This document shows, one piece after another, positions 16,740 through 27,149 of a stretch of DNA of 64,000 nt. The DNA comes from Syntrophaceae bacterium UBA2251 (lineage in GTDB: Bacteria; Desulfobacterota; Syntrophia; Syntrophales; UBA2251). Below the pieces are notes generated by a model that made no database searches, was not told where the DNA came from, and saw only the letters and a list, made by a program, of their open reading frames with translations. The translations under genes were made by a program, and so were the position numbers. The stretch spans positions 1 to 64,000 of the forward strand of contig DDXV01000062.1 of the NCBI GenBank assembly GCA_002347815.1, given 5' to 3'. Position 1 is the stretch's first letter. Each line of letters starts with the position of its first letter.

Positions 16740-18220
16740 GACCCGAATTTTACGAGGACAAATGGGCGCGCCTGCGCGAACGACCGATCGCAGCGGAGCT
16801 GAAACCCCTGGCCAGGCAGCTTGCCCTGTCGTTTCTCGACGAGTATTTCTACAACGATCGGTACGAGGGCGGCCATATCCGTCTGCTGTGCGAGATGGCC
16901 ACGGCCTTCGAGGACGATGCGCTCAATCTGCCCGGCGCGGGCGCGCTGTTCGGCATCGTCATCGAAAGCCTCTGTGACGATTTCGAAGAACTCCAGACCG
17001 AAACCTACAACCGGGTGATGTGTCAGGTCGTCACCCATTGCCGCACCCTGCCGGCCGGGGCCTGGCTGGACCGGCGGCTGAAGGAATTCGGCATGGATTC
17101 CTACGAGTCCCTGTTCGGCCGGATCGAAACCTTCCGCAATCACAGCGACGCGTACCGGCCGGACATCCGGCCCCCGAAGAAGATCCTGCTCCTGTCCCGC
17201 GTGACCATCGGCGCGGACGTCGCCATTACGAGCGTGATGATCCAGCGGCTGAAGCGCACGTTCCCGGAGGCGGAGATCCGGGTCATCGGCGGCGCGAAGC
17301 TCGACCAGATCTTCGGCGGAAATCCCGACGTCCACATCGATGTGTTCGACTACTCCCGGCGGGGGGGGCTGTTCGAACGTTTCCGGGGCTGGGAGGCCGT
17401 GCTCGAGGCGATCGGCCGGGAGGCGCCGCCGGACCCGGCCCGGGAGGTCATCCTTGTGGATCCGGATTCCCGCCTGTCTCAACTCGGCGTGCTGCCGCTG
17501 ATCGGGGACGATCATTACCTGTTTTTCAACAGCCGGGGAAAGGATTCCTATCCCAAGAAGATGTCCATTTCGGAGCTCACCAACCATTGGCTCGATCGGG
17601 TGTTCGGCGAGGCGGAATTCTGCTTTCCCCGGGTCTGGCTTCAAAAAGACGATCTCGATCGCGCGGCCCGGTTCGTGGAGAGCCTCCGGGCGGCGGGGTG
17701 CGGCCGCATCATCGCCATCAATTTCGGCGTGGGCGGCAATTCCCGGAAACGCCTCAGTGAGGTGTTCGAAAAGCGGTTGATCTCGACCTTGCTGGAAGAC
17801 CCCCGGACCGTCATTCTCCTCGACAAGGGCTTCGGGGAGGAGGAACTGGGGCGCACGGCGCGCCTGATGGCCGCCCTCGACGACCGGCCGCGCCTGGACA
17901 TCCCCTTCGCGGCCCTGCCGGCCCGGGCGATGGCCGGCGGCCTCGTCGGCGTCGAATGCGACATCGGCGAGATCGCGGCGCTGATCTCCCACAGCGATGA
18001 GTTCATCGGCTATGATTCCGCCTGTCAGCACATCGCCGCCGCGGTCGGGGTTCCCACGTATACGGTCTTCGCGGGCAGCAACAACACCCGTTTCATCCGG
18101 CGCTGGCATGCCTGCGGCCCGGCCCGGAGCGAGATCATCCATGTAGACACCCTGACGCATCCGCCCATGTTCGACGACGAGGATATCGTCGCCCGCATCA
18201 TCGACGCCAGAAGGGGATGA
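16736..18220 (+). CDS. GT9-like (heptosyltransferase-related) protein with N-terminal extension
   Basis: A 494-residue protein. The first ~150 residues are a helical domain not seen in ordinary heptosyltransferases. From about residue 150 the sequence resembles GT9: ILLLSRVTIGADVAITSVM, a later INFGVGGNSRKR block, and GYDSACQHIAAAVGVP in place of the usual NDTG..H motif. It starts inside the waaF stop (ATGA overlap), so it is translationally coupled and likely acts on the same glycan. Donor and acceptor are unknown, and the replaced motif could mean altered donor specificity. Confidence 0.65.
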   Translation: MRPEFYEDKWARLRERPIAAELKPLARQLALSFLDEYFYNDRYEGGHIRLLCEMATAFEDDALNLPGAGALFGIVIESLCDDFEELQTETYNRVMCQVVTHCRTLPAGAWLDRRLKEFGMDSYESLFGRIETFRNHSDAYRPDIRPPKKILLLSRVTIGADVAITSVMIQRLKRTFPEAEIRVIGGAKLDQIFGGNPDVHIDVFDYSRRGGLFERFRGWEAVLEAIGREAPPDPAREVILVDPDSRLSQLGVLPLIGDDHYLFFNSRGKDSYPKKMSISELTNHWLDRVFGEAEFCFPRVWLQKDDLDRAARFVESLRAAGCGRIIAINFGVGGNSRKRLSEVFEKRLISTLLEDPRTVILLDKGFGEEELGRTARLMAALDDRPRLDIPFAALPARAMAGGLVGVECDIGEIAALISHSDEFIGYDSACQHIAAAVGVPTYTVFAGSNNTRFIRRWHACGPARSEIIHVDTLTHPPMFDDEDIVARIIDARRG

Positions 18221-18246
18221 CGGAGCGACGGGATGAGAGGCAGCAG

Positions 18247-19761
18247 ATGAAAGTCCTTTTCGTGTATCCGAATGTCGGCTCCCAGCTGGGGTTCAATTAC
18301 GGGGTCTCCTACCTGTCGGCCCTTTTGAAGGCGGCCGGCCACGAGGTTGCCTTCCGCCAGATGTGTGAAGATCTGGGACCGCTCCCGTCCAAAGACGAAT
18401 TCATCGCCTGGCTGAAGGAAATCGACCCCGACGTCATCGGCTTTTCCGTGGTGACGAATCAGTGGCCCTATGCCAGGGAACTTGCCGGGTGGTGCCGGGA
18501 GGCGACGTCCGCCCCGCTCGTCTGCGGCGGCATCCATGCCACGGTTGCGGCCCGGGAGATCCTGGCGACCGGGGCTTTCGATTACGTGTTTTCGGGCGAG
18601 TGCGAGGAGGCGTTCCCCGAGTTCGTGGACCGGCTGGCCCGCCAGGAGGATGTCTCGGACGTCCGAAACCTGGGTCGGGTCGTCGACGGCGAGATCCGGA
18701 TCAATCCGATCCGGCCGATGCCGGATCTCGAGTCCCTCCCGCCCAAGGACTACCCGATCTTCGACTTCCAGCGGATCATCGATGCCAAAAACGGCTGGGT
18801 CGGGTTGATGGCGTCCCGCGGCTGCCCGTTCAACTGCACCTACTGCTTCAACCATGTGATGGTGAAGAAATACCGGGACGATCTCGCGTGCAGCTTTCAG
18901 GATCTCCACTATATCCGTCACCACCGCGTGGAACAGATGATCGACGAGATCGTGTTTCTTGAGAAGACGTACAAGAACATCAAGATGTTCATCTTCGACG
19001 ACGACCTGTTCACCTTCGACCGGGACTATGTGGTTCGATTCTGCCGGGCCTATCGGAAGGTTTCGTCGCTTCCCTTTGTCGTCAACGCCCATGTGGGCTT
19101 CTTCGACGAGGAGCGGGCCCGGGCCTTGGCGGAGGCGAACTGCAAGATCGTCAAGGTGGGGATCGAGAGCGGCAGCGAGCGCATCCGCCGTCAGGTGATG
19201 AACAGGCGCACCAGCAATCAGAGAATCGTCGAGGTGATCCGGCTGATCGACCGGTATCGGATGCACAGCTCGTGCTTCATCATGCTGGGCCTTCCCTATG
19301 AAGGGCGCCGGGAGGTCATGGAGACCATCACCCTCCTGGGGGAGGCGAGGCCCGGGAGGTTTCGATGGACCTTCTTCTTCCCGTTTCCGGGCACCAAGGC
19401 CCATGACCTGAGCGTCCAGGGCGGTTACGTGAACTTCGACCGGATGGACTCGCTCATGAATTTCACCGATGAATCCTGTCTGGATTTCGGTCCCGAACAC
19501 AACCTGTTCCTGAAGAAGGTCGGCCTTATCCTGCCCTGGTTCGTCAATGCCCACGCCCATCTCGAGGTGTCTCCCTTCTATCGGGACCGGGTGGACGCAC
19601 TGCTCAAGATGGATAAGGAAACGTTTGAACGGGCCGCCCCCGCCATTCGGGAGGAAGACCGCGAGATCTCTTCACGATTACAGGCCGAAGGCCAGACCCA
19701 CTATGCGGTCAAGTACAACCCCTTCATGGGCGTGATTTCCGACTACTTTACGCGGGAGTGA
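18247..19761 (+). CDS. B12-binding-domain radical SAM protein
   Basis: A 504-residue protein. An N-terminal cobalamin-binding-type domain (VGSQLGFNYGVSYLSALL, later GGIHATVAAREIL) is followed by a radical SAM domain with the cluster motif CPFNCTYC near residue 200 and the IESGSERIRRQVM block near 315. Such enzymes carry out methylations or rearrangements of poorly reactive carbons, often on lipids or cell-envelope molecules. The ATG at 18247 gives a normal first beta strand; an in-frame ATG at 18217 overlaps the previous stop and is an alternative. Third gene of the waaF operon, so an LPS or lipid substrate is plausible but unproven. Confidence 0.8.
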   Translation: MKVLFVYPNVGSQLGFNYGVSYLSALLKAAGHEVAFRQMCEDLGPLPSKDEFIAWLKEIDPDVIGFSVVTNQWPYARELAGWCREATSAPLVCGGIHATVAAREILATGAFDYVFSGECEEAFPEFVDRLARQEDVSDVRNLGRVVDGEIRINPIRPMPDLESLPPKDYPIFDFQRIIDAKNGWVGLMASRGCPFNCTYCFNHVMVKKYRDDLACSFQDLHYIRHHRVEQMIDEIVFLEKTYKNIKMFIFDDDLFTFDRDYVVRFCRAYRKVSSLPFVVNAHVGFFDEERARALAEANCKIVKVGIESGSERIRRQVMNRRTSNQRIVEVIRLIDRYRMHSSCFIMLGLPYEGRREVMETITLLGEARPGRFRWTFFFPFPGTKAHDLSVQGGYVNFDRMDSLMNFTDESCLDFGPEHNLFLKKVGLILPWFVNAHAHLEVSPFYRDRVDALLKMDKETFERAAPAIREEDREISSRLQAEGQTHYAVKYNPFMGVISDYFTRE

Positions 19762-19821
19762 GCCGCCGCCACGTGAGACGAGCCCTGCCGCTTCGATGGT
19801 TGGAGGAGCGTAGCGGCCCGG

Positions 19822-20517
19822 TCAAGCGATAAAATCGAACCGCTCCCCCCAGTTGCCCCGGAGCGTCGGATGGGCCAGTGCGAGGCGCAGCCGGTTCATG
19901 AAGGTCTTCCGGGCGATCATCCGGGCCCCCAGGCTTTGCAGATGGCGGGTGAAGACCTGGCAGTCGATCAGCATGAAATCGCAGTCCCCGAGCCGCTCGA
20001 CCAGCATGACAAAGGCCGCTTTCGAGGCGTTGCTGACCTCGGTGAACATGGATTCCCCGAAGAAGCAGCGGCCGAGGGAGACCCCGTAGAGGCCGCCGAC
20101 GATGTTCCCCCCCTGCCGGGCCTCGACGGAATGCGCGTACCCCAGCTCGTGAAGGGTCAGATAGGCCTCCCGCATCTCCGGGGTGATCCAGGTTTCGTCC
20201 CGTCCGGGGCTGGGCCGTCCGCAGGCCTCGATCACGGCGGGGAAATCGCGGTCGAAGGTGATGGCGAAGGCGTTTTTCCGCAGGAGCGCCCGCAGGCTGC
20301 CGGAGATGTGGAGCTCCCGGGGGAACAGGACGAAGCGGGGGTGGGGCGACCACCAGAGGAGCGGGTCCCCCTCGCCGTACCAGGGGAAGATCCCCTGCCG
20401 ATAGGCGGCCAGGAGGCGGGCGGGGGAGAGGTCGCCGCCGACGGCGACGAGCCCGCTCCGGTCGGCCAGGTGCGCCGGCGGGAAGAGGATGTCCTCGGTC
20501 AATGCGAATACGGGCAT
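19822..20517 (-). CDS. aat: Leucyl/phenylalanyl-tRNA--protein transferase
   Basis: A 231-residue Aat, which transfers Leu or Phe from aminoacyl-tRNA to N-terminal Arg or Lys of proteins, creating destabilising N-termini for ClpS-ClpAP. Family motifs are GIFPWYGEGDPLLWWSPHPR near residue 43, ELGYAHSVE near 124 and the MFTEVSNASK block near 160. Length is normal. It lies close to clpA and clpS on the same strand, with an oppositely oriented DUF2889 gene in between. It converges with the radical SAM gene; the 60-base gap shows no obvious terminator. Confidence 0.95.
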   Translation of the reverse strand: MPVFALTEDILFPPAHLADRSGLVAVGGDLSPARLLAAYRQGIFPWYGEGDPLLWWSPHPRFVLFPRELHISGSLRALLRKNAFAITFDRDFPAVIEACGRPSPGRDETWITPEMREAYLTLHELGYAHSVEARQGGNIVGGLYGVSLGRCFFGESMFTEVSNASKAAFVMLVERLGDCDFMLIDCQVFTRHLQSLGARMIARKTFMNRLRLALAHPTLRGNWGERFDFIA

Positions 20518-20540
20518 GGGGCTCTATAGCACACTTCGGA

Positions 20541-20569
20541 TTGACAGGCACGAACCGATCCGGTATGGG
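20541..20569 (+). promoter_or_regulatory. Putative sigma-70 promoter for the DUF2889 gene
   Basis: TTGACA at 20541 and TATGGG at 20564 with a 17-base spacer, 51 bases before the ATG at 20621. The -10 box is weak. Confidence 0.4.
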
Positions 20570-20620
20570 TGCGGTCACGCTGCATGCAAAAAAACGCCGG
20601 AGACGAAAGGGGATGCGTCC

Positions 20621-21163
20621 ATGAGCCTGTTCGAAAAGCCGAAGGGGAGGAAGCTGCACACGCGTACCATCGAGGTGAATACCTATGAGTATGACGCCGG
20701 GCGTCTGGCCGTGGAGGGCGCCTTGAAGGATCTGCGCTGGCAGGATCATTACCTGGCCACCGGCGAGAAGAAGCCGCCGGGGGTCCTGCACGGGATGATC
20801 ATCCATCTGCTCGTGAACATCCGCACCCTGGAGATCGAGGACGTTCACGTGGAGATGCCCGACACGCCCCGCGAAGAATGTCTGGAAACCCTCGGGAGCA
20901 TCGCCCGGGTCAAGGGGATGCGGATCGCGGGCGGTTTTACGCTGAAGGTCAAGGAGATGCTGGGCGGGATCCAGGGGTGCAGCCACCTCCTGGCCCTTCT
21001 GACCGCCATGGCGCCGGCCGCCGTTCAGGGCTTCGCGGCGCACATCCTGCGGGACGATACGGGGCTGAAATCGACCAGGGCGGGGCTGTCCCGGTTTTTG
21101 GAAGACACCTGCTGGGTGTGGCGGAAGGACGGTCCGCCGCTGAAGAAGCTCCAGAGTCTGTAA
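20621..21163 (+). CDS. DUF2889-domain protein
   Basis: A 180-residue cytoplasmic protein matching the DUF2889 family pattern: an N-terminal segment with RTIEVNTYEYDAGRLAVEG, a middle block with GSIARVKGMRIAGGFT and a CSHLLAL segment. The family's function is unknown to me. The ATG at 20621 is preferred, with AAAGGGG upstream; in-frame starts at 20489 and beyond would read over the aat promoter region. It sits between aat and clpA in opposite orientation. A link to the N-degron genes is possible only by location. Confidence 0.7.
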   Translation: MSLFEKPKGRKLHTRTIEVNTYEYDAGRLAVEGALKDLRWQDHYLATGEKKPPGVLHGMIIHLLVNIRTLEIEDVHVEMPDTPREECLETLGSIARVKGMRIAGGFTLKVKEMLGGIQGCSHLLALLTAMAPAAVQGFAAHILRDDTGLKSTRAGLSRFLEDTCWVWRKDGPPLKKLQSL

Positions 21164-21212
21164 CGGGGTCCCCGAGCCCCTCCCGGCCGTCTGCGGGCCG
21201 GAGGATGGGGAC

Positions 21213-23474
<2,262 letters not shown>

Positions 23475-23479
23475 GGCGG

Positions 23480-23806
23480 TCAGGCTTCCTCCGCGGAGCA
23501 CTTCAGCGGGAATTCGTGTTTTTGGGCCAGTTGATGGACCTGGTCGATTTTGGTCATGGCGATGTCGTAGGTGAAGACGCCGCAGGTGCCCCGACCCTTC
23601 CGATGGACGTCCAGCATGATGCGGGTCGCGTCGGCGTCGGCTTTGTGGAAAATGGCGACCAGCACCTCCACGACGAATTGCATGGTCGTGTAGTGATCGT
23701 TGTGAAGGACGACCCGGTACATCTTCGGCTCCTGGTGCGCCACATCGTCATGAACGTCGGGATGTTGCGCCGGCCGATCGGGATGAAGCGACTGGGGCAT
23801 ATCCAC
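23480..23806 (-). CDS. clpS: ATP-dependent Clp protease adaptor ClpS
   Basis: A 108-residue ClpS, the N-recognin that binds destabilising N-terminal residues and hands proteins to ClpAP. Key motifs are the binding-pocket segment YRVVLHNDHYTTMQFVV near residue 30 and the HRKGRGTCGVFTYDIA block near 68. The N-terminal ~25 residues are a flexible tail rich in His/Asp; an in-frame ATG two codons later (23800) is an alternative start. First gene of the clpS-clpA operon. Confidence 0.95.
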   Translation of the reverse strand: MDMPQSLHPDRPAQHPDVHDDVAHQEPKMYRVVLHNDHYTTMQFVVEVLVAIFHKADADATRIMLDVHRKGRGTCGVFTYDIAMTKIDQVHQLAQKHEFPLKCSAEEA

Positions 23807-23877
23807 CTCGCCTGAAAAACCCGGTTGTTCCGACCGTGCCGGCCGGGATAAGGGGGGCGGCAGGGTTCGGCCTCAAC

Positions 23878-23897
23878 GTGTCCGTAATATAGGACAC
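23878..23897. promoter_or_regulatory. Inverted repeat over the clpS promoter -10 box (possible operator)
   Basis: GTGTCC at 23878-23883 and GGACAC at 23892-23897 flank an eight-base AT-rich centre that contains the -10 box. The perfect symmetry over the promoter core suggests a repressor or activator site, but no cognate regulator is known. Confidence 0.4.
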
Positions 23898-23914
23898 CTT
23901 GCCGGGCGTGTCAA
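23886..23914 (-). promoter_or_regulatory. Sigma-70 promoter of clpS-clpA
   Basis: On the minus strand TTGACA (23914-23909) and TATATT (23891-23886) are separated by 17 bases, nearly a perfect consensus. It lies 79 bases upstream of the clpS start. Confidence 0.7.
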
Positions 23915-24015
23915 TCCATGTGTTAGTGACGGTAATGTCTCGGATCTTGTTGTGTCAGAAGCAGAAGAAGGGGTATCTCCTCTGGTTGACGAGACCGAAA
24001 TAGAAAAGATGGCCC

Positions 24016-24144
24016 ATGGAACAAAAGGAGATCATCGATTTTACCATTGCCCAGGGCGCGTCACAGGCCACTTGGGATGCCTTCTTGTCCGATCTTGATG
24101 ACAGGCGGGGAGCTTATTTGTTTTATGGGCAGGCTGATTCTTGA
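24016..24144 (+). CDS. Possible 42-residue ORF or gene remnant
   Basis: An ATG-to-TGA frame encoding a short acidic peptide (MEQKEIIDFTIAQG... ...YGQADS). It lies in an AT-richer stretch between clpS and a GT25-like gene. No ribosome-binding site is evident and no family is recognised. Its abrupt end makes a truncated gene remnant as likely as a real small protein. The rest of 23915-24205 shows only the promoter at 24141. Confidence 0.25.
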   Translation: MEQKEIIDFTIAQGASQATWDAFLSDLDDRRGAYLFYGQADS

Positions 24145-24169
24145 CAGTGGAAGAGGTTCATATTATAGG
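24141..24169 (+). promoter_or_regulatory. Putative sigma-70 promoter of the GT25-like gene
   Basis: TTGACA at 24141 and TATAGG at 24164 with a 17-base spacer, 37 bases before the TTG start at 24206. Confidence 0.5.
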
Positions 24170-24205
24170 GCTAGGACATGGTTCGTCATCGGATGAGAGG
24201 ACGCC

Positions 24206-24922
24206 TTGGAAAAAGCAGACAATGTCTGGGATTTTTTTGACAAGTTTTACTGCATTTCTCTAAAGGAACGGGAAGATCGCCGCCGGTCGGCGCGCGAAGA
24301 ATTTTCAAAAGTGGGACTGGCGGACAGAGTCGAGTTTGTGCTGGGCGAACGTCTGCCGTACGATCTAGAGCAGCAGGTTTATGAATCACACATGGCATGC
24401 CTGCGCAAAGGGCTGGAATCCGGCGCTCAAAGCATCATTATCTTCGAAGACGACGTGGAATTCGACCGTTTTGACACAAAACACTTAATAAACTGCATAA
24501 ATTTCTTAAGACAGCATCCCGATTGGAAGGTCCTGCTTTTTGGCGCTTTAATCCGGTCAAGCTGTAAAACAGACAACCCATGCGTGCAAAAAGTCCGCTA
24601 TCAAAGCCTGACGCATGCCTACGCCTTAAACCGGCACTATGCCCAAGAATTGGCCTATGAGCCATGGAAGGGAATCGTGAATGACACCCTCTTTCGTTCC
24701 CTGACGGACGGTATCTATGCGCTTTATCCCATGTGCGCGTTTCAAAAGGATTTCAAATCGGATAATTACAAGTATCCGAGGCTCGAAAGAATCCGGCGTT
24801 TGCTGGGCGGATTAAACCGGATTCAAAAGGGCTTTGAATTCTACTCACGGCACAAATTCGGCATTTACGCGGTTCAGACCGCTGTCATCCTGCTTGTGCT
24901 GTTCGCATTCATTGGGCGCTGA
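24206..24922 (+). CDS. Glycosyltransferase family 25-like (LPS biosynthesis) protein
   Basis: A 238-residue protein with GT25 hallmarks: YCISLKEREDRR near residue 15, a central ESHMACLRKGLESG block and the metal-binding IIFEDDVEF near residue 87. Such enzymes add galactose or other sugars to LPS. The C-terminus has one hydrophobic helix (YAVQTAVILLVLFAFIG), unusual for the family and possibly a membrane anchor. Start codon is TTG with GAGAGG upstream. Codon use is visibly less GC-rich than its neighbours, suggesting horizontal acquisition. The following 278 bases to 25200 hold no gene; a short inverted repeat overlaps the stop codon. Confidence 0.7.
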   Translation: MEKADNVWDFFDKFYCISLKEREDRRRSAREEFSKVGLADRVEFVLGERLPYDLEQQVYESHMACLRKGLESGAQSIIIFEDDVEFDRFDTKHLINCINFLRQHPDWKVLLFGALIRSSCKTDNPCVQKVRYQSLTHAYALNRHYAQELAYEPWKGIVNDTLFRSLTDGIYALYPMCAFQKDFKSDNYKYPRLERIRRLLGGLNRIQKGFEFYSRHKFGIYAVQTAVILLVLFAFIGR

Positions 24923-25200
24923 ACAGCGCTTCCTTCCGCGCAGCTCTGCATGTCCAAAACATCACATCTTTTGACCCGTTTAAGGCCAATATCCCTCCGG
25001 CGTGAATCAGAAACGAAATTACATTGACTTGCCACTAAAAGAGTAAAGACCTTCATCCCGTTTATCAAGCATTGAATTCGTGACATCCCACGGTGGATGG
25101 AACTGAAAAATCAGGTTTTCGGAGCGGACAGGAGGTGTGTGCGCCGCACGGAGGGATCGGCGTTGCCGATCCCGGGATGCCGGGAAGCGGATTGGAACGG

Positions 25201-26094
25201 TCAGGCGGGCGGGATTGCCTTCCAGCTTCCCGAGGCGATGCGGGACATGCCGTCGGTTGAACCGGCGTACATGAACACCCAGGCGGGAAAGCAGCTGCCG
25301 TCGAGCGTCCGAACGCGGGTGAGGGTCCGGCGGAATCGGGAGCCGGGGTTGCCGTACCCTTTGAATCCCTCGACGATGTCGAACATTTCGAAGGCCTTGC
25401 GCGGGTCCTTGAGCGGATAGACCTCGCCCGCGACCCACGCGTCCTCCCCCTCGGGAGGGGTCATGCAGGGGAAGTTCTTCCCGCTGTCGAAAAGCAGGCC
25501 CGGCGCCCGGGCGGCGCCACGGCAGGTGTGGTCGCCCCACGTCTCCAGGATGTGATGCCGGGGACCCCCTTCCATGAGGGTGCCGTACACGAACAGGCGG
25601 TCGACGGTCCAGGGCGGATCGAATCCCATGGAAACGGCGTTGAACATCCGGTCGTCGAGACCGTGGGCGACCAGGGCCTCCTGGACGGCGCCGAGGTAAT
25701 CGGGGTGGGGCGGGACGAAGGTCCCCTCGATCATGGCGGGATCGACCTGGTAGGTGACCGCGCTGTGTTCCCGGCCATCCTCCGTCAGAACGACCACGGG
25801 GAGGCGCTTGTAGATTTTCGGCGCCCCCTCCCGTGCGTCGAGGGTCGCCCAGCCGTCCGGCAGCGTTTCGTAAAGGACACCCGGCGTCGCCTGGCCGGTC
25901 CGGTGACGGAGGTTGGAGACCCCGCCTCCCCGCATTTCGGAGAGGAAATTGAAGACTTGACGCATATCGGGGAGCCAGGCATTGCCGACTTTTCCTGCGA
26001 GCGGATAGGGGAGTCCTTCCCGATCGCACCAGGCCTGCAGGTCCGCCTGGTTCATGTTGGTTCCGTAGGCAAAATACAGGTCGGTTCTTCCCAT
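25201..26094 (-). CDS. Two-domain gamma-glutamylcyclotransferase-like (AIG2/GGCT) protein
   Basis: A 297-residue protein containing two gamma-glutamylcyclotransferase-like folds in tandem: YFAYGTNMN at residue 7 and LFVYGTLMEGG at about residue 167, each being the family's characteristic YGT substrate-binding loop. Most relatives have a single domain of 120-160 residues. Single-domain members cleave gamma-glutamyl amines or glutathione-type compounds; the activity of this double form is unknown. Both halves carry candidate acidic residues after the loop. It stands alone on the minus strand, and a typical ribosome-binding site (AAGGAGAGAG) precedes the ATG. Confidence 0.75.
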   Translation of the reverse strand: MGRTDLYFAYGTNMNQADLQAWCDREGLPYPLAGKVGNAWLPDMRQVFNFLSEMRGGGVSNLRHRTGQATPGVLYETLPDGWATLDAREGAPKIYKRLPVVVLTEDGREHSAVTYQVDPAMIEGTFVPPHPDYLGAVQEALVAHGLDDRMFNAVSMGFDPPWTVDRLFVYGTLMEGGPRHHILETWGDHTCRGAARAPGLLFDSGKNFPCMTPPEGEDAWVAGEVYPLKDPRKAFEMFDIVEGFKGYGNPGSRFRRTLTRVRTLDGSCFPAWVFMYAGSTDGMSRIASGSWKAIPPA

Positions 26095-26396
26095 GATCTC
26101 TCTCCTTGACCGGAATCGCCCGATGGTCGAGTTATAAAGATTTCAGGGGTCTTCTGCAAGCTTTTTTAACCGGGGGGGCGGTCCGGGGGAATTCGCGGTT
26201 GATTTTTGGCGCGTTTGCGATTACGGTCGATTTCGCGGCCGATTCGGCGGGCACGGCGGATGGCCGGGGGCACCCCCAGGCCAACGAGATTCCGGAAGGG
26301 GCGGCCCGGGCGATGCGGGAAGGCGTCCGGGATTCTTCTCGGGACGGTGCCGCGTCCCGGAAGCCCGCCGGGACCGAATCGGTTGAAGGTGAAAAA

Positions 26397-27149
26397 ATGC
26401 ATGCATCCGCAAATCTACCGGGGCAACCCCTGAAGCGACGGAAGAACGCCCCGTGCCGGCCGGTTCTCGGGGCCTTTCTGGGGCTTGTCCTCACGGTCCT
26501 CCCCGCCTATGCCGTGACCCCGGAGGAGGCCCTCCGAAAGGACTTCTCGGAGCTGAAGTTCGACCGGATCGGTCCCAGCCCGGTTGCGGGCATGGCCGAG
26601 GTGATCGTCGGCCCCGACATCCTCTACTATGTCCCCGGGGAGGGGGTCATCCTGACGGGCGAGATGATCAGCCGGGAACGGAAGAACCTGACCCGTCAGC
26701 GGAAAGGGGAACTCCAGGCCGAGCAGCTCAAAATCCTTCCCCTCGATCTGGCCGTTCGCATCGGAACGGGATCCCACACGGTGATCGAATTTACCGACCC
26801 GAATTGTCCCTATTGCCGCCAGGCCTCGAAATACCTGAAAGACAGGACGGACCTGTCCCGGTACATCTTCTTCTTTCCCCTTTCGCCCAAATCCGAGGAC
26901 AAGATCCGCTATGTCCTCTGCGCCCCGGACCGGGGCAAGGCCTACGAGGATGTGATGGCCGGCGCGAGGGACGGCGTCGGACCCGAGGTCTGCAAGAATC
27001 CCCAAGCGGACGAGATGCTGAAACAGCATCGCGAGCTCGGGCAGCGTCTCGGCCTCGAGGGGACGCCGTTTTTCGTGATCGACGGCGAGGTGGTGGCAGG
27101 GGCGGATCTGCCCCGCATGGAGAAGCTGCTGGAGGGAAAGAAGCCATGA
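26397..27149 (+). CDS. DsbC-family thiol:disulfide interchange protein
   Basis: A 250-residue exported protein. After a signal sequence ending near ...PAYA (residue ~38) comes a DsbC-like dimerisation segment (FDRIGPSPVAGMAEVIVG, DILYYVP). A thioredoxin fold follows, with active site CPYC near residue 140 and the cis-proline loop GTPFF near 227. It would isomerise or reduce wrong disulfides in the periplasm. The ATG at 26397 is preferred because the open frame upstream to 26106 lacks a signal peptide and a ribosome-binding site. Its stop overlaps the next gene's ATG, so the two are coupled. Confidence 0.85.
   Translation: MHASANLPGQPLKRRKNAPCRPVLGAFLGLVLTVLPAYAVTPEEALRKDFSELKFDRIGPSPVAGMAEVIVGPDILYYVPGEGVILTGEMISRERKNLTRQRKGELQAEQLKILPLDLAVRIGTGSHTVIEFTDPNCPYCRQASKYLKDRTDLSRYIFFFPLSPKSEDKIRYVLCAPDRGKAYEDVMAGARDGVGPEVCKNPQADEMLKQHRELGQRLGLEGTPFFVIDGEVVAGADLPRMEKLLEGKKP

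Noticed and set aside
26106..26396. Upstream in-frame extension of the DsbC-like gene
   Set aside because: It would place ~97 non-conserved residues before the signal peptide and has no ribosome-binding site; the ATG at 26397 fits.
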